Source of the DNA: Reticulitermes speratus
Lineage: Eukaryota; Arthropoda; Insecta; Blattodea; Rhinotermitidae
Reading direction: 5' to 3'
NCBI GenBank assembly: GCA_021186555.1
Contig: JAJKFL010000237.1
Coordinates: 40,077,258-40,141,257, forward strand
DNA length: 64,000 nt
Position 1 is the first letter of the stretch; every line of letters begins with the position of its first letter. Below the pieces are notes generated by a model. The model did not search any database and was not told the origin of the DNA. It saw nothing but the letters and a program-made list of their open reading frames with translations. A program made the translations under genes and the position numbers. This document shows positions 31,736 through 42,286 of this stretch, in pieces.

Positions 31736-32154
31736 GAGAAATCATCTATGCCCTCTCATATTTAGACCCAAGTTAACAATTTGCATAATTTTATCGCATA
31801 CTAGAAAAAAATATTTTTATTGCCGGACAACAGAGCGGGCGGCATCATCGGCTGTATGTAGCAGCGATGTCGTCCGCTTTTCCGGCCAGCAGTCTGGCGA
31901 CAAATACGCTCTCTGCAGTATAAACCTCGTCGAAGTATCGAAGGGAAATTTTTGACAAAATTAATTTTTGTACATAAATTAATTAGTTAATGAATGAATC
32001 AATCAAACAATCAGTCATTCATTCAGTTTTCTTGCGTGTAACCGATAAATTGTAAGGTGCAGGATGTTGCTTGACATGTTGGTAATGCAGCCTGCTATTT
32101 TGTAAGTCATTTTGTTGGGTACAGAAAACTAGCCTGTTGTTACGAAACAATACA
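31736..32154. other. Unassigned sequence
   Basis: Contains short aatc/attc direct repeats near 31990-32030. No gene recognised. Confidence 0.45.
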
Positions 32155-32698
32155 AAGACTTTGTGAGGTAGTACTTTGTGAGGTAGTACTCTGTGAGGTA
32201 GTACTCTGTGAGGTAGTACTCTGTGAGGTAGTACTCTGTGAGGTAGTACTTTGTGAGGTAGTACTTTGTGAGGTAGTACTTTGTGAGGTAGTACTCTGTG
32301 AGGTAGTACTCTGTGAGGTAGTACTCTGTGAGGTAGTACTTTGTGAGGTAGTACTTTGTGAGGTAGTACTTTGTGAGGTAGTATCTTTGTGAGGTAGTTC
32401 TTTGTGAGGTAGTACTTTGTGAGGTAGTACTTTGTGAGGTAGTACTTTGTGAGGTAGTACTTTGTGAGGTAGTATTTTGTGAGGTAGTACTTTGTGAGGT
32501 AGTTCTTTGTGAGGTAGTACTTTGTGAGGTAGTACTTTGTGAGGTAGTACTTTGTGAGGTAGTACTTTGAGGTAGTACTTTGTGAGGTAGTACTTTGTGA
32601 GGTAGTACTTTGTGAGGTAGTACTTTGTGAGGTAGTACTTTGTGAGGTAGTACTTTGTGAGGTAGTACTTTGTGAGGTAGTACTTTGTGAGGTAGTAA
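32155..32698. repeat. 15-bp minisatellite, about 36 units
   Basis: Unit tttgtgaggtagtac, with a tctgtg variant grouped in runs and a few 1-4-bp deletions. Because 15 is a multiple of 3 and no stop is created on the minus strand, it gives long artefactual frames (repeats of YYLTK, VLPHK and TTSQS; 237 and 195 codons). Confidence 0.97.
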
Positions 32699-33081
32699 TT
32701 TACAAGAACTTTGTACACACTTCGCAACGCGTATTACACCATTTACGATTATACCTTTTAAGGTCAACTGGAATAATGACTGACAAGGCTTAAAACTGGT
32801 TACATGACATTGAATGATATGAAAATTGTGAGCGATGAACAATAGAGGATCTGGAAGGGGAAGAACGCAGTAGTTATAACACTATACAACGACGAGCCGT
32901 AGAAAGGGCCAGAAACAGTCTAAACAACACGGCTTATCTACAGCCCGATATTCAAACCCAGGACCTTAAAGTATTATCTGTTCATTGACAGATTCCTTAG
33001 GAATATAAATGGGAATTTCTGGGAAGAAATCGCCACCATTATTTGAGATATAATTGTCACTGAAGATATTTGTTCAAAATA
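32699..33081. other. Unassigned sequence
   Basis: No gene or family recognised. Confidence 0.45.
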
Positions 33082-33265
33082 CCGCCGAACCCGGTTATAA
33101 AGACATCGGTTTATGTGAACCTCGTCTATAACGTCAGATATTCTGTGGTACCAATTAATTCCTCACTGTTAACCATAACATTATTCTGCTCGGTTATAAC
33201 AACACTCGTTTATAACGACACAAAATATTCAGTCCCTTTCATGAAGTTATAACCGAGTTCGACTG
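33082..33265 (-). mobile_element. Tig-MITE
   Basis: From ccgccgaacccggttataa to ataaccgagttcgactg, in the same orientation as the 8368 copy. Internal landmarks (tattctgtggtaccaatt, cctcactgttaacc) are conserved. One end has lost the TA flank. Confidence 0.7.
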
Positions 33266-33324
33266 CATTTTTGTGTTTGAAATATTACGTTTCTCATGAC
33301 AGTTAATACCAAGATTACGGGAAG

Positions 33325-33790
33325 GTGGGATGTGACACCGTGTATGTACCAGCGTTTCGGAGGAACCTGATGCCTTAAAAGGTAAAGGTAAAGCAATCCC
33401 ATTACAGGCCTGGACAGGCCCTTAGGGTTCCAGTAGGTTGAGGCTCCCAGATTTATAGACAATCGGTACATGAAGGTGGTAAGGTTGTCAGCCCTACGCA
33501 CCGGCCGCCTTTACCCCCCAGGAAATATTCCTGGTACTCATTTCTGTTAGAGGCTGAGTCGATCCCAGGGCCATAGTGCGACCGGAAGGATTATGTCAAT
33601 GAAGAATTCCAATGACACCATCGGGAATCGAACCTACGACCTGCGCAGTGCCTCAACCAACTGCGCCACCGCGTGCCCCCCACCTGATGCCTTATCCGAC
33701 TCTAAAGCTGGAGGTAGCAGTTTCCTTTCAAATGTCGCTCCACACTACTAAATAACATGGTGTTACGTCCCGGAGGAGAGTGACATGAAT
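33325..33790. repeat. FB-1 MITE interrupted by SINE-C
   Basis: The left arm gggatgtgacaccgtgtatg and gcgtttcggaggaacctgat is followed by SINE-C; the right part resumes at 33682 and ends near taacatggtgttacgtcccgg, the inverted end. Confidence 0.75.
33378..33681 (-). mobile_element. SINE-C, full length, with 13-bp target duplication
   Basis: A complete minus-strand copy with B box (atcgggaatcgaaccta) and A-box region (caaccaactgcgccaccgcg) on plus. The 13-bp repeat acctgatgcctta lies at 33365-33377 and 33682-33694, inside FB-1. Confidence 0.96.
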
Positions 33791-34288
33791 TTGTGTGCTT
33801 CTTTAACACGTCTTCTGCAATATACGTTTAAATTTACGAAAATGGAAAATAATGTGCAGGACGAGAGAAATATTTCGGTCTTAGTTCATACTTGAAGACT
33901 TGTGGAAGTGTTATTTGCTGCGTTCGGGCGTGCTGCCGCATAACCGGGCGCAAAGGAGCATTACATCAGCGGCGACATTTGCACAAGTCGATTGTCTGTT
34001 GCTATCGATACATCGAATTGGGCTTCAGAGCGGATTGGAAAGGAATGACGGAAAGATACGTAGAGGCGGAAATAAAGTTAGCGGTAAAAATAGGAAAAGA
34101 GAGAAAGAAAAATAAGGCTAAAAGTAAGAAAGAATGAGATAGAAAGGCAAAAAGACTGAAGAATACCGCGAGTAAATGAAAAGTACAGAAGTCAGCGTAG
34201 GTAGAGTATTTCAGAGAAAAGGAAGAAGCGAAGAGCGAAACAGGAATGGACTTGCAGTTTGAGTTCTCATTAACGGCAACAACAGAGT
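33791..34288. other. Unassigned purine-rich sequence
   Basis: The 81-codon frame at 33892-34137 ends in a lysine-rich stretch caused by A-rich low complexity. Not a convincing gene. Confidence 0.5.
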
Positions 34289-34292
34289 TTAA

Positions 34293-34520
34293 CCCTGTAA
34301 AGACGAAGCGTAAACTGTTTCATTTAAATACCCAGTTCGTACCGCGCAGTAAACACTTTTTCATCTCGTTTAAAAAACAAATCAATGTATGTTATATAAG
34401 GCAAAAGTCGCTGTTTGTTGTAATATAAATACAAAACACATAAATACAGTGTGGGCAGAATGTAGAATTTGTGAATGTTAAAACTGTTGATGTATCAAGT
34501 AGCCATTAGGCTTTAAAAGG
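34293..34520 (-). mobile_element. PB-MITE, solo single-unit copy
   Basis: Flanked by TTAA on both sides (34289-34292, 34521-34524), with ends CCCTGTAAAG and CTTTAAAAGG. The interior matches one unit of the 114-bp satellite (gttcgtaccgcgcagtaaac, acacataaatacagtg, aatttgtgaatgttaaa). TTAA duplication with CCC/GGG-type ends is the piggyBac signature. There is no coding capacity in 228 bp. Confidence 0.8.
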
Positions 34521-34544
34521 TTAAGCCACGGTCTGCTTAAACAT

Positions 34545-34607
34545 GACGCCGTGTACTTTCGCAGACACGTGCCTCATCACCAAACTACACGACGTCACAT
34601 CCCAGAA
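34545..34607. repeat. FB-1 MITE, minimal hairpin
   Basis: tgacgccgtgtactttcgcag and aactacacgacgtcacatcc with ccagaagac: the two ends of FB-1 with most of the interior deleted. Confidence 0.55.
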
Positions 34608-34671
34608 GACTATTTTTCTCGTTTTATTTTACGGCGCCGTCCGCAACTCGCAATACGTACAAAACTAACAA

Positions 34672-35205
34672 ACAACTCCATATAAGAATAATCCTTCTCC
34701 AGAAGCTTATAGTTCCTCAGCTAGGCAAGAAATTCCCTGCATTTTAATGAGCCCCCAAAGGTTCATTACCGTGTTCACAAAAGCCCGTCATTTATGCCTA
34801 TTGTTATGACGCATTATGTTAAGTTAGGTAAATTTTGTTTTGTATTATTGGTGCTGGTGCAGACATGGTAGCCTGAAGGAAGAAGAAACGTATTTGTTGT
34901 TGGTGAAACATTCAATTAAGTTACAAGGTGACAAATAAAGTGGTGATTGCTCAATTAACGCTAAAAGGAATCTTCATAAACGTAAGTTCAACCCTTCATA
35001 TTATACAGTCCATTATACCACGAAACACCTATCGTGAGTCATATAAATCCAATCTACGCCCTCTCATCCTGTTTAAGATCTATTTTAATATTATCCTCCC
35101 ATCCACAACTAGTTCTTCCAAGTGGCCTGTTTTCTTCAGGTTTCTCCTCCAAAACCCTCTATGTCTTTCTCTCCCCCATACCTGTCAATATGACCTAACA
35201 CGATG
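34672..35205 (-). pseudogene. LINE-I 3' fragment with a 233-bp insertion
   Basis: LINE-I tail sequence runs 34672-34804 (tccagaagcttatagttcc, aagaaattccctgcatttt) and resumes at 35038 (cctatcgtgagtcatataaa, ctcatcctgtttaagatc, tcttccaagtggcctg). Confidence 0.8.
34805..35037. mobile_element. Unclassified insertion in LINE-I with 8-bp target duplication
   Basis: The LINE-I sequence is split by 233 bp bounded by cctattgt (34797-34804) and cctatcgt (35038-35045). No clear terminal inverted repeat or poly-A is visible. Eight bases suggests a hAT- or P-like insertion, but the ends do not confirm this. Confidence 0.55.
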
Positions 35206-35276
35206 AATGGTGAATAGGGAGCGATGTTTAACGAATCGACCAAAGCGTACTCGAGATATTATTCCTAATTTTACCT

Positions 35277-35392
35277 GGAGGCACTGAGAAAAACTACGAA
35301 AAACACCAGTCGAAATAACGGAATAGAGGACCGGGATTCGAACTAGTCATATGCCAACTAATGGTCTACCAACTTCTGCGGTTAGACGGTAA
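35277..35392 (-). mobile_element. SINE-E
   Basis: The plus strand shows ctggaggcactgagaaaaac, tacgaaaaacacc, B box gggattcgaactag and gtctaccaacttctgcgg (A-box region on minus). The closest relatives are at 3735 and 26098. Confidence 0.7.
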
Positions 35393-35930
35393 TTTTGTAC
35401 TTCTTAAGTTGGCAGATCCGTGCACAGTGACATAATCACAGTGAAGTGGCCGGAGCGAGAGGCAAGGTAGGCCTGCAGCTGGACAATGTTATTGCAAGTG
35501 ACAGCCAGGAGAGAGGTCGCGTAATGTCAGCTGCAAAGAACGGCAGTAGATCCCAGTAATCCGATTTAGCATTGCCTCATTCGTCAAGACACACACAGAT
35601 CTTAAAGCGCGCGGGACGGAGTGAGACAGACAGACAGACAGACAAACTACCCACACAGCAAAAAGCTTAAAAGTTTTGTCTTTATCGCAGATGGAAGTCA
35701 CAGCCTGCCTTCAACGTGTGCAGGTTTCGGCCAGCATTCAGACATTCCGCCTCAGAGCAACTACTGTTCAACAAGTCAAACATTGTCTTATCCTTCCTTA
35801 AATACGTAAGCTGTCTCCAAAACACTTTATACCAGGATCCATTATACGAGTACAACAATCGCCTACATTTTAACTAGTTGACCTATTTACATATTTTTAT
35901 TGTGTACGTGGATTGTTAGTTCGGTATTGT
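35393..35930. other. Unassigned sequence with (GACA)n
   Basis: A short GACA tetranucleotide run lies at 35625-35644. No gene recognised. Confidence 0.5.
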
Positions 35931-36085
35931 GGAGTGTAACTTTAATGCGATTCCCTGATAATGATCCCACAAGAGATCGAAACATGTAGCAGTGTTCAAC
36001 GTGATATTGTAATATAAAATACCTGGGAACAATACAGTGCACTGTTGTTGGACTGATTGTTGTGAGTTGATTATCAACAATGCAT
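35931..36085 (+). repeat. HHL-bearing dispersed repeat, copy 2
   Basis: The motif at 35955-35996 reads CTGATAA (one core change), T, GATCCC/GAGATC stem II, GAAAC, ACAT-GTAGCA-GTGT, T (GUU site). It is followed by gtgatattgtaatataaaat and ttgttggactgattgttg, as in the 29735 copy. Confidence 0.65.
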
Positions 36086-36194
36086 GGAATGAATATAACA
36101 AAAACTTAATATCTGTTCCAACATCAGTAACATAACCAAACTGTGGATGGTGAGACAAATTTAACCCTCTAGATCACGTGTCTTTTACACTGTG

Positions 36195-36352
36195 ATACCG
36201 CACAGTTTGGTAGATACGCAGGAACGTTTCGGAGGAACCAGATGATCCTATATTCTGGATAGAAGCGTAGCAGTAGCACAGTAAGGTACTGGCAACATCT
36301 TTCCCCCCAAACGTGATATCAATCTACAAATTAACACGGCGTCAAATCCCAG
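36195..36352. repeat. FB-1 foldback MITE remnant
   Basis: Left arm actgtgataccgcacagttt and ggaacgtttcggaggaacc; right arm aacacggcgtcaaatcccag. Good match to family ends and the internal motif. Confidence 0.7.
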
Positions 36353-36984
36353 AATAAACCAATTTTTATATGTCATGGCTTTTGAAGGTCAAAGTTTATC
36401 GATACGTCTATAGACACGGTATCTAAACACACTGTCTTACTTCGCCTTCTCTACTGTAATCTTCTCGCTCTTCTTGCGCGCACTTACAGCCTCGATGAAA
36501 TCACCGCACTGTAGACATACAATACACTCCTTTTAATGATGTTTCACTCTTCGTAAAACATGGAATGACTGATGGGAGTTTTCTGCGGGTGACAGGAGTC
36601 GTGCACTACGGATTACTGCATTAAATTTAAATTAACAAATTGCGGTTACCAGCAATCATACATCCATGTTGCATTCCTTGAGCTGTGGGCAAGGTCATGT
36701 GATGGACAAGATATTGACTGCGGCCGTTCGCGCAGACCGGTTTACCTCAGCACCAAGGTAGCGAGATGAGAATTTCAGTGTCTTTACAGATCAGTTACAA
36801 GTGTTGCGAGGTGCCACGTCCTTACGTCAATTAATATAAGGTGCACACACAGAGTGACGCAGGGGCGAGTTACACTTTCATAACGCACTTTTGCCCCACG
36901 GGGGGGGGGGGGGGGTTCAAAGTCTGCACACCGAGTAAGAGATGACGTCACGCCATTTCAAAGCCTGTTCAGTGATAATGGATA
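36353..36984. other. Unassigned sequence with a poly-G run
   Basis: A run of about 17 G at 36900-36916. No gene recognised. Confidence 0.5.
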
Positions 36985-37285
36985 GGTTGGATATGTAGCG
37001 TGTTAATGAGCGACGAAGGGCATTTTCATGTGTCGGGTATACCATGGCCTGTACGGTCACCGGACCTCAAAAGTCCCGGATTTCTTCCTATGGGGACAAT
37101 TGAAAGAACGCACATACATAAATTGCCCATATAAAATGCAGGAGACAAAATATGGTATTCGGAATGAAAATGCGACCATAAAACAAGAGATGTTTCGCAG
37201 AGTTTTTGACGGTTTTGTGAATCGTTTAAGACAATATGTTGCAAATGTAGGCGGCCACCTTCAAGATGTCGTATATCAAAGGTAA
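36985..37285 (+). pseudogene. Mariner/IS630-type transposase, C-terminal fragment
   Basis: The first part reads PVRSPDLKS in one frame and continues as PDFFLWGQLKERTY in the next, so a frameshift lies in the SPDL..DFFLWG motif that holds the third catalytic residue. The rest (ENATIKQEMFRRVFDGF, NRLRQYVANVGGHL) matches the usual C-terminal helix region, and it stops at VVYQR. The N-terminal and first catalytic residues are missing. It differs clearly from the MLE-1 C-terminus and is a separate lineage. No terminal repeat is visible, and the 28-bp satellite begins 70 bp downstream. Confidence 0.75.
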
Positions 37286-37355
37286 TAAGTAATAAATTGC
37301 TTGCTTTAACTGGTGTCTTTCATTTTATCTCTTTTTCGTCGTGTAAAATATTATC

Positions 37356-38826
37356 GTGCATCAAAAAGTGCCTATCAACTCTGATCCGCAAAAGTGCATA
37401 TCAACCCTGATCCACAAAAAGTGCCTATCAACCCTGATCCACAAAAAGTGCCTATCAACCCTGATCCACAAAAGTGCATATCAACCCTGATCCACAAAAA
37501 CTGCCTATCGACCCTGATCCGCAAAAGTGCATATCAACCCTGATCCACAAAAAGTGCCTATCGACCCTGATCCACAAAAGTGCATATCAACCCTGATCCA
37601 CAAAAAAGTGACTATCAACCCTGATCCACAGAAAAGTGACTATCAACCCTGATCCACAAAAGTGCATATCAACCCTGATCCACAAAAAGTGCCTATCAAC
37701 CCTGCTCCACAAAAGTGCATATCAACCCTGATCCACAAAAAGTGCCTATTAACCCTGATCCACAAAAAGTGCCTATCAACCCTGATCCACAAAACTGCCT
37801 ATCGACCCTGATCCGCAAAAGTGCATATCAACCCTGATCCACAAAAAGTGCCTATCAACCCTGATCCACAAAAACTGCCTATCGACCCTGATCCGCAAAA
37901 GTGCCTATCAACCCTGATCCACAAAAGTGCATATCAACCCTGATCCACAAAAGTGCATATCAACCCTGATCCACAAAAACTGCCTATCGACCCTGATCCG
38001 CAAAAGTGCCTATCAACCCTGATCCACAAAAGTGCATATCAACCCTGATCCAAAAAAGTGCCTATCAACCCTGATCCACAAAACTGCCTATCGACCCTGA
38101 TCCGCAAAAGTGCCTATCAACCCTGATCCACAAAAGTGCATATCAACCCTGATCCACAAAAACTGCCTATCGACCCTGATCCGCAAAAGTGCATATCAAC
38201 CCTGATCCACAAAAAGTGCCTATCGACCCTGATCCACAAAAGTGCATATCAACCCTGATCCACAAAAAAGTGACTATCAACCCTGATCCACAGAAAAGTG
38301 ACTATCAACCCTGATCCACAAAAGTGCATATCAACCCTGATCCACAAAAAGTGCCTATCAACCCTGCTCCACAAAAGTGCATATCAACCCTGATCCACAA
38401 AAAGTGCCTATTAACCCTGATCCACAAAAAGTGCCTATCAACCCTGATCCACAAAAACTGCCTATCGACCCTGATCCGCAAAAGTGCATATCAACCCTGA
38501 TCCACAAAAGTGCATATCAACCCTGATCCACAAAAACTGCCTATCGACCCTGATCCGCAAAAGTGCATATCAACCCTGATCCACAAAAAGTGCCTATCGA
38601 CCCTGATCCACAAAAGTGCATATCAACCCTGATCCACAAAAAAGTGACTATCAACCCTGATCCACAGAAAAGTGACTATCAACCCTGATCCACAAAAGTG
38701 CATATCAACCCTGATCCACGAAAAGTGCCTATCAACCCTGCTCCACAAAAGTGCATATCAACCCTGATCCACAAAAAGTGCCTATTAACCCTGATCCACA
38801 AAAAGTGCCTATCGACCCTGATCCAC
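37356..38826. repeat. 27-29-bp minisatellite with higher-order blocks
   Basis: Units gtgcctatcaaccctgatcc + acaaaa, with gtgcatat, ctgcctatcg and gtgactat variants. A block of about ten units containing gtgactat twice, then cctgctcc and cctattaac, occurs three times (about 37500, 38160 and 38525), showing block-level duplication. Confidence 0.97.
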
Positions 38827-39050
38827 CCAGTACAAATATACCATAAAACTTAAACGGTACTCTTACCAATATGTACGGTACTCACAGGTGGTAACCTGAT
38901 GTGTAAGTACTGGGGTACAGTTTTTGGATGCGATTCGAATCACTATTCCTTAACTCTTTTTAAATTACAGTAATATAGGCCTACTTCAATTTCTTAACTT
39001 CGGCATTATTTCGTCCATAAAATTTTACCCTATATACATTGTGGTGCCTG

Positions 39051-39219
39051 CTGTACAATGGATACCGGGTATTTCCCGGAGGTAAAACGGCCGGAGCGTG
39101 TTGCTGACCACCCGCTTCCTTCTAGTGCCGGGCTGCGAATACGTTGGAGCTATACCACCGCCCCCCTCTGTGCCTGCATAGGCATGTCATGAGGTGACCT
39201 ATACCTATTTGCTGTGGTA
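39051..39219 (+). mobile_element. SINE-D 3' part, split by SINE-C
   Basis: atggataccgggtatttccc, taaaacggccggagcgtg, accacccgcttccttctag and gctataccaccgcccccctc are in family order on plus. The tRNA-like head is missing and the end is lost at the SINE-C insertion. Confidence 0.65.
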
Positions 39220-39502
39220 AAGCAACCCCATTACAGGCCTGGACAGACCCTTAGGGTTCCAGGAGGTTGAGGCTCCCATATTTCTAGACAATCGGCACAT
39301 GAAGGTGGTAAGGTTATCAGCCCTAAGTACCGGCCGCCTTTACCCCCCAAGAAATATTCCTGGTACTCCTTTCTGTTAGAGGCTGAGTCGACCCCAGGGC
39401 CATAGTGCGACCGAAAGGATTACGTCAATGAAAAATTCCAATGACACCATCGGGAATCGAACCCGCGACCTCCTTCCGTCCAACTGCGCCACCGCGTGCC
39501 CC
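39220..39502 (-). mobile_element. SINE-C, full length, with 13-bp target duplication
   Basis: The perfect repeat atttgctgtggta at 39207-39219 and 39503-39515 brackets a complete minus-strand copy. A short deletion lies between the boxes (gcgacctccttccgtccaac). Confidence 0.97.
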
Positions 39503-39639
39503 ATTTGCTGTGGTACTGGCAAGAAAAACAAGGCTATTCCAGGCACAAGTTTTCGTAGCTTATAAGAATATTTCTTTGACCAATCTCTTCATACAATTTC
39601 CTCGAATCTTCATGCGAGGTTCGCAAAGTGGTTCTGCTG

Positions 39640-39800
39640 AAAATTCAAGTCTTATTGGTTGTTATATTGCGTCGATTGACAAGCAGTTACCGACGCTGTT
39701 TTTCTTGGACAGCTTGACGCTGAAGGCGATAGGATCATTCGAAACGTCCACAACCACTATCAAATCGACACGGTGTAACATGCCAGAAGACTTGGATCTT
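39640..39800. repeat. FB-1 foldback MITE remnant
   Basis: Left arm aattcaagtcttattggttg and gttaccgacg; right arm atcgacacggtgtaacatgc and cagaagac. Internal cattcgaaacgtcc matches the family motif. Confidence 0.6.
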
Positions 39801-40327
39801 CTTCTAATCGGTCTGTGGGCCGACAAACTACGACGCCTGACAGTGCCGTGCCTCAGTTAATCACTGACCCGCAGTTAATTCAGGTTCAAGGCTGTTCCAT
39901 TCTGTCCAACTTCGTAAATAAGAAGACACAAGAAGACAAGTTAATTTTGTTTTCTATTTTCTTCAAGCCGTGAGAAACATTACAGCTTCGGCAGCTCAGG
40001 GGTGTCCATTAATACAGCTCCCAGTACAGTACCTTCTTAACTGTTTAATCTGACAATCGCAAGTTTGCCACCCCGACACAGAGACATGTATTTCCGTCTC
40101 CAGCTGTTTACATCCGCAATATGGGACCTACCAATGAGACAAATTTTCTTCTGGTTAAGTACGAAACGTCGTTGATCTAAACAATAAATCGTAAATATTA
40201 AAATGTTCTTGTCAGTTGCGCAATGATCCTTTGGTAAAGTCTGAGAAACTGTAAGAACCCTTAAACTCGCCAATGATATATGCTGATGTAAACGAAAGCA
40301 AACTTTTACTGTAACTCCAACAGATTT
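39801..40327. other. Unassigned sequence with a 100-codon minus-strand frame
   Basis: The frame at 40037-40339 (minus) has no stop for 100 codons outside any repeat I recognise, with a fairly basic C-terminal part (SWRRKYMSLCRGGK). It starts inside the first unit of the adjacent minisatellite, so the N-terminus is suspect. I cannot assign it to a family. It may be a degraded transposase or host exon. Confidence 0.3.
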
Positions 40328-40917
40328 GTGGCTGGCCACTGTGACCTCTCCTGTTTAAATGGCTGGCCACTGTGACCTCTCCTGCTTAAATGGCTGGCCA
40401 CTGTGACCTCTCTTGTTTAAATGGCTGGCCACTGTGACCTCTCCTGTTTAAATGGCTGGCCACTGTGACCTCTCCTGTTTAAATGGCTGGCCACTGTGAC
40501 CTCTCCTGTTTAAATGGCTGGCCACTGTGACCTCTCTTGTTTAAATGGCTGGCCACTGTGACCTCTCTTGTTTAAATGGCTGGCCACTGTGACCTCTCCT
40601 GTTTAAATGGCTGGCCACTGTGACCTCTCCTGTTTAAATGGCTGGCCACTGTGACCTCTCCTGTTTAAATGGCTGGCCACTGTGACCTCTCTTGTTTAAA
40701 TGGCTGGCCACTGTGACCTCTCTTGTTTAAATGGCTGGCCACTGTGACCTCTCCTGTTTAAATGGCTGGCCACTGTGACCTCTCTTGTTTAAATGGCTGG
40801 CCACTGTGACCTCTCTTTTTAAATGGCTGGCCACTGTGACCTTTCTTGTTTAAATGGCTGGCCACTGTGACCTCTCTTGTTTAAATGGCTGGCCACTGTG
40901 ACCTCTCTTGTTTAAAT
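40328..40917. repeat. 31-bp minisatellite, 19 units
   Basis: Unit ggctggccactgtgacctct + cctgtttaaat, with C/T at one position (tcctg or tcttg) and one 1-bp deletion. Very homogeneous. Confidence 0.98.
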
Positions 40918-41490
40918 ACATAAAATTTGACACTATAAATTACTCAATACAGGCAGAACACAATCATAGATATTTTTATAAACGATAGAACCAACACCAA
41001 AAAGTGTTCTACCCTGTAACTCTTTAACACAAAATTTCAAGGAACTTTAAACATATTATGAACCTGTATCCTACTCAAACCGTCGTCTACAAGGTCTACC
41101 AATATCTTCTCTTCACCTTTCCATTAATTTTAATAGTCCCTTTACTGGATCTCTTATATACATCTACACTTATTCTGCGCCCTTAAAACAAGTCATCTCC
41201 AATCTCATCATTTGTTATCTCTTCCAGAAGAAAATACACTTTTACACCTGCTGGGTATTTACTTTAATGAAAGGTGTCATGCCACGCTCTCCACACGTTA
41301 CGCCCTTTTAAGGAACAGCTGTAACTATGAGTATTGCAGTCTGAAACTTGAAGCCTGAGCAATGGGGATTACTGTTGTTTCAAGAGATGTATCAGAGAGG
41401 AAAGGCCTGTGACAACAGACAACGGAAATAATAATAATAATAATAATAATAATAATTTAAATGGGCAATACTGGGCTATATTTGGCCCGA
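40918..41490. other. Unassigned sequence with (AAT)n
   Basis: AAT triplets at 41427-41455. The rest is AT-rich without a recognised feature. Confidence 0.5.
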
Positions 41491-41494
41491 CATT

Positions 41495-41565
41495 TCCGGA
41501 CTACCGGTGGCTCCGGACTACCGGTGGTTCCGGACTACCGGTGGTTCCGGATTACCGGAAGTCCA
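41495..41565. repeat. 18-bp minisatellite, about 4 units
   Basis: ccggactaccggtggttc repeated with minor variation. Each unit holds the palindrome accggt. Confidence 0.9.
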
Positions 41566-42278
41566 CCGAAATATTAAAATTTATCGTACAGAAATAAGGT
41601 GCAGCGTTGTGGGTTGGATTTAAGTTCCTAAGGACAGGTTTAACTTTGGATGGGTGGGGGGGTTCCATAAAATATAAAAATATTCTCGCCGAGCCAAGTA
41701 CATTTTTTACTTTTCTGTTATAAAATACGTCACGTCACCGAGACGCATCTCTCGGATCTATGCATGAGATTCCGCGATCTGAGTGCAGAGACGCCGTTCG
41801 CTGTAAGGCAATGATAAAACACTCTGTTACGACAGAAAGTAATTTAGTGATTTAATGATTTTTCAGCCCCTGCAGACGAGAGATATGCCACCAGCAATAC
41901 GACCACATAACCCTGCTTTTTGCTTTCCGTTGTGAGGGGGGGGGGGGGAAATAATGAGCTATAAAAGAATGTAGTGAAACATGGATTATCGATAGATCTA
42001 AAAATTTAAATGTGACGTGTCTGTCACGAGACACAACTACCTGTATTTCATACTAGACATTAAAACGCCATTAGTTTCGTGTAATGCGGTTTATGAAGAT
42101 TTCTCAACGAACCAGATAACACAACATCTGCTGATACTTTGAAGTCTGCACGAATCACGTTGTAAGTTTTACGGCTTAGTTACAAAGAAATTGTCTTCGA
42201 CTTCATATTTATCGTCTTCAGGTAACTCTGGCAGCGGAAGAGCCAGCTCAATCCAACTCCCATCCTCACGACCTTTTG
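41566..42278. other. Unassigned sequence with a poly-G run
   Basis: G run at about 41936-41948. No gene recognised. Confidence 0.45.
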
Positions 42279-42286
42279 CTCTAAGA

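Noticed and set aside
32129-32842. 237- and 195-codon minus-strand frames rich in YYLTK/VLPHK
   Set aside because: Generated by a 15-bp tandem repeat without stops; the repeat explains every residue.
33892-34137. Lysine-rich small protein
   Set aside because: Lysines come from A-rich low-complexity sequence; no conserved domain.
36900-36916. G-quadruplex or regulatory G-tract
   Set aside because: A single homopolymer run; similar runs at 49959, 41936 and C runs at 4730, 45989 and 56940 look like ordinary simple repeats or consensus uncertainty.
37356-38826. CRISPR-like regular array
   Set aside because: Units are contiguous with no unique spacers, there are no cas genes, and the context is eukaryotic. 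The same applies to the arrays at 6574, 25003, 40328 and 51108.
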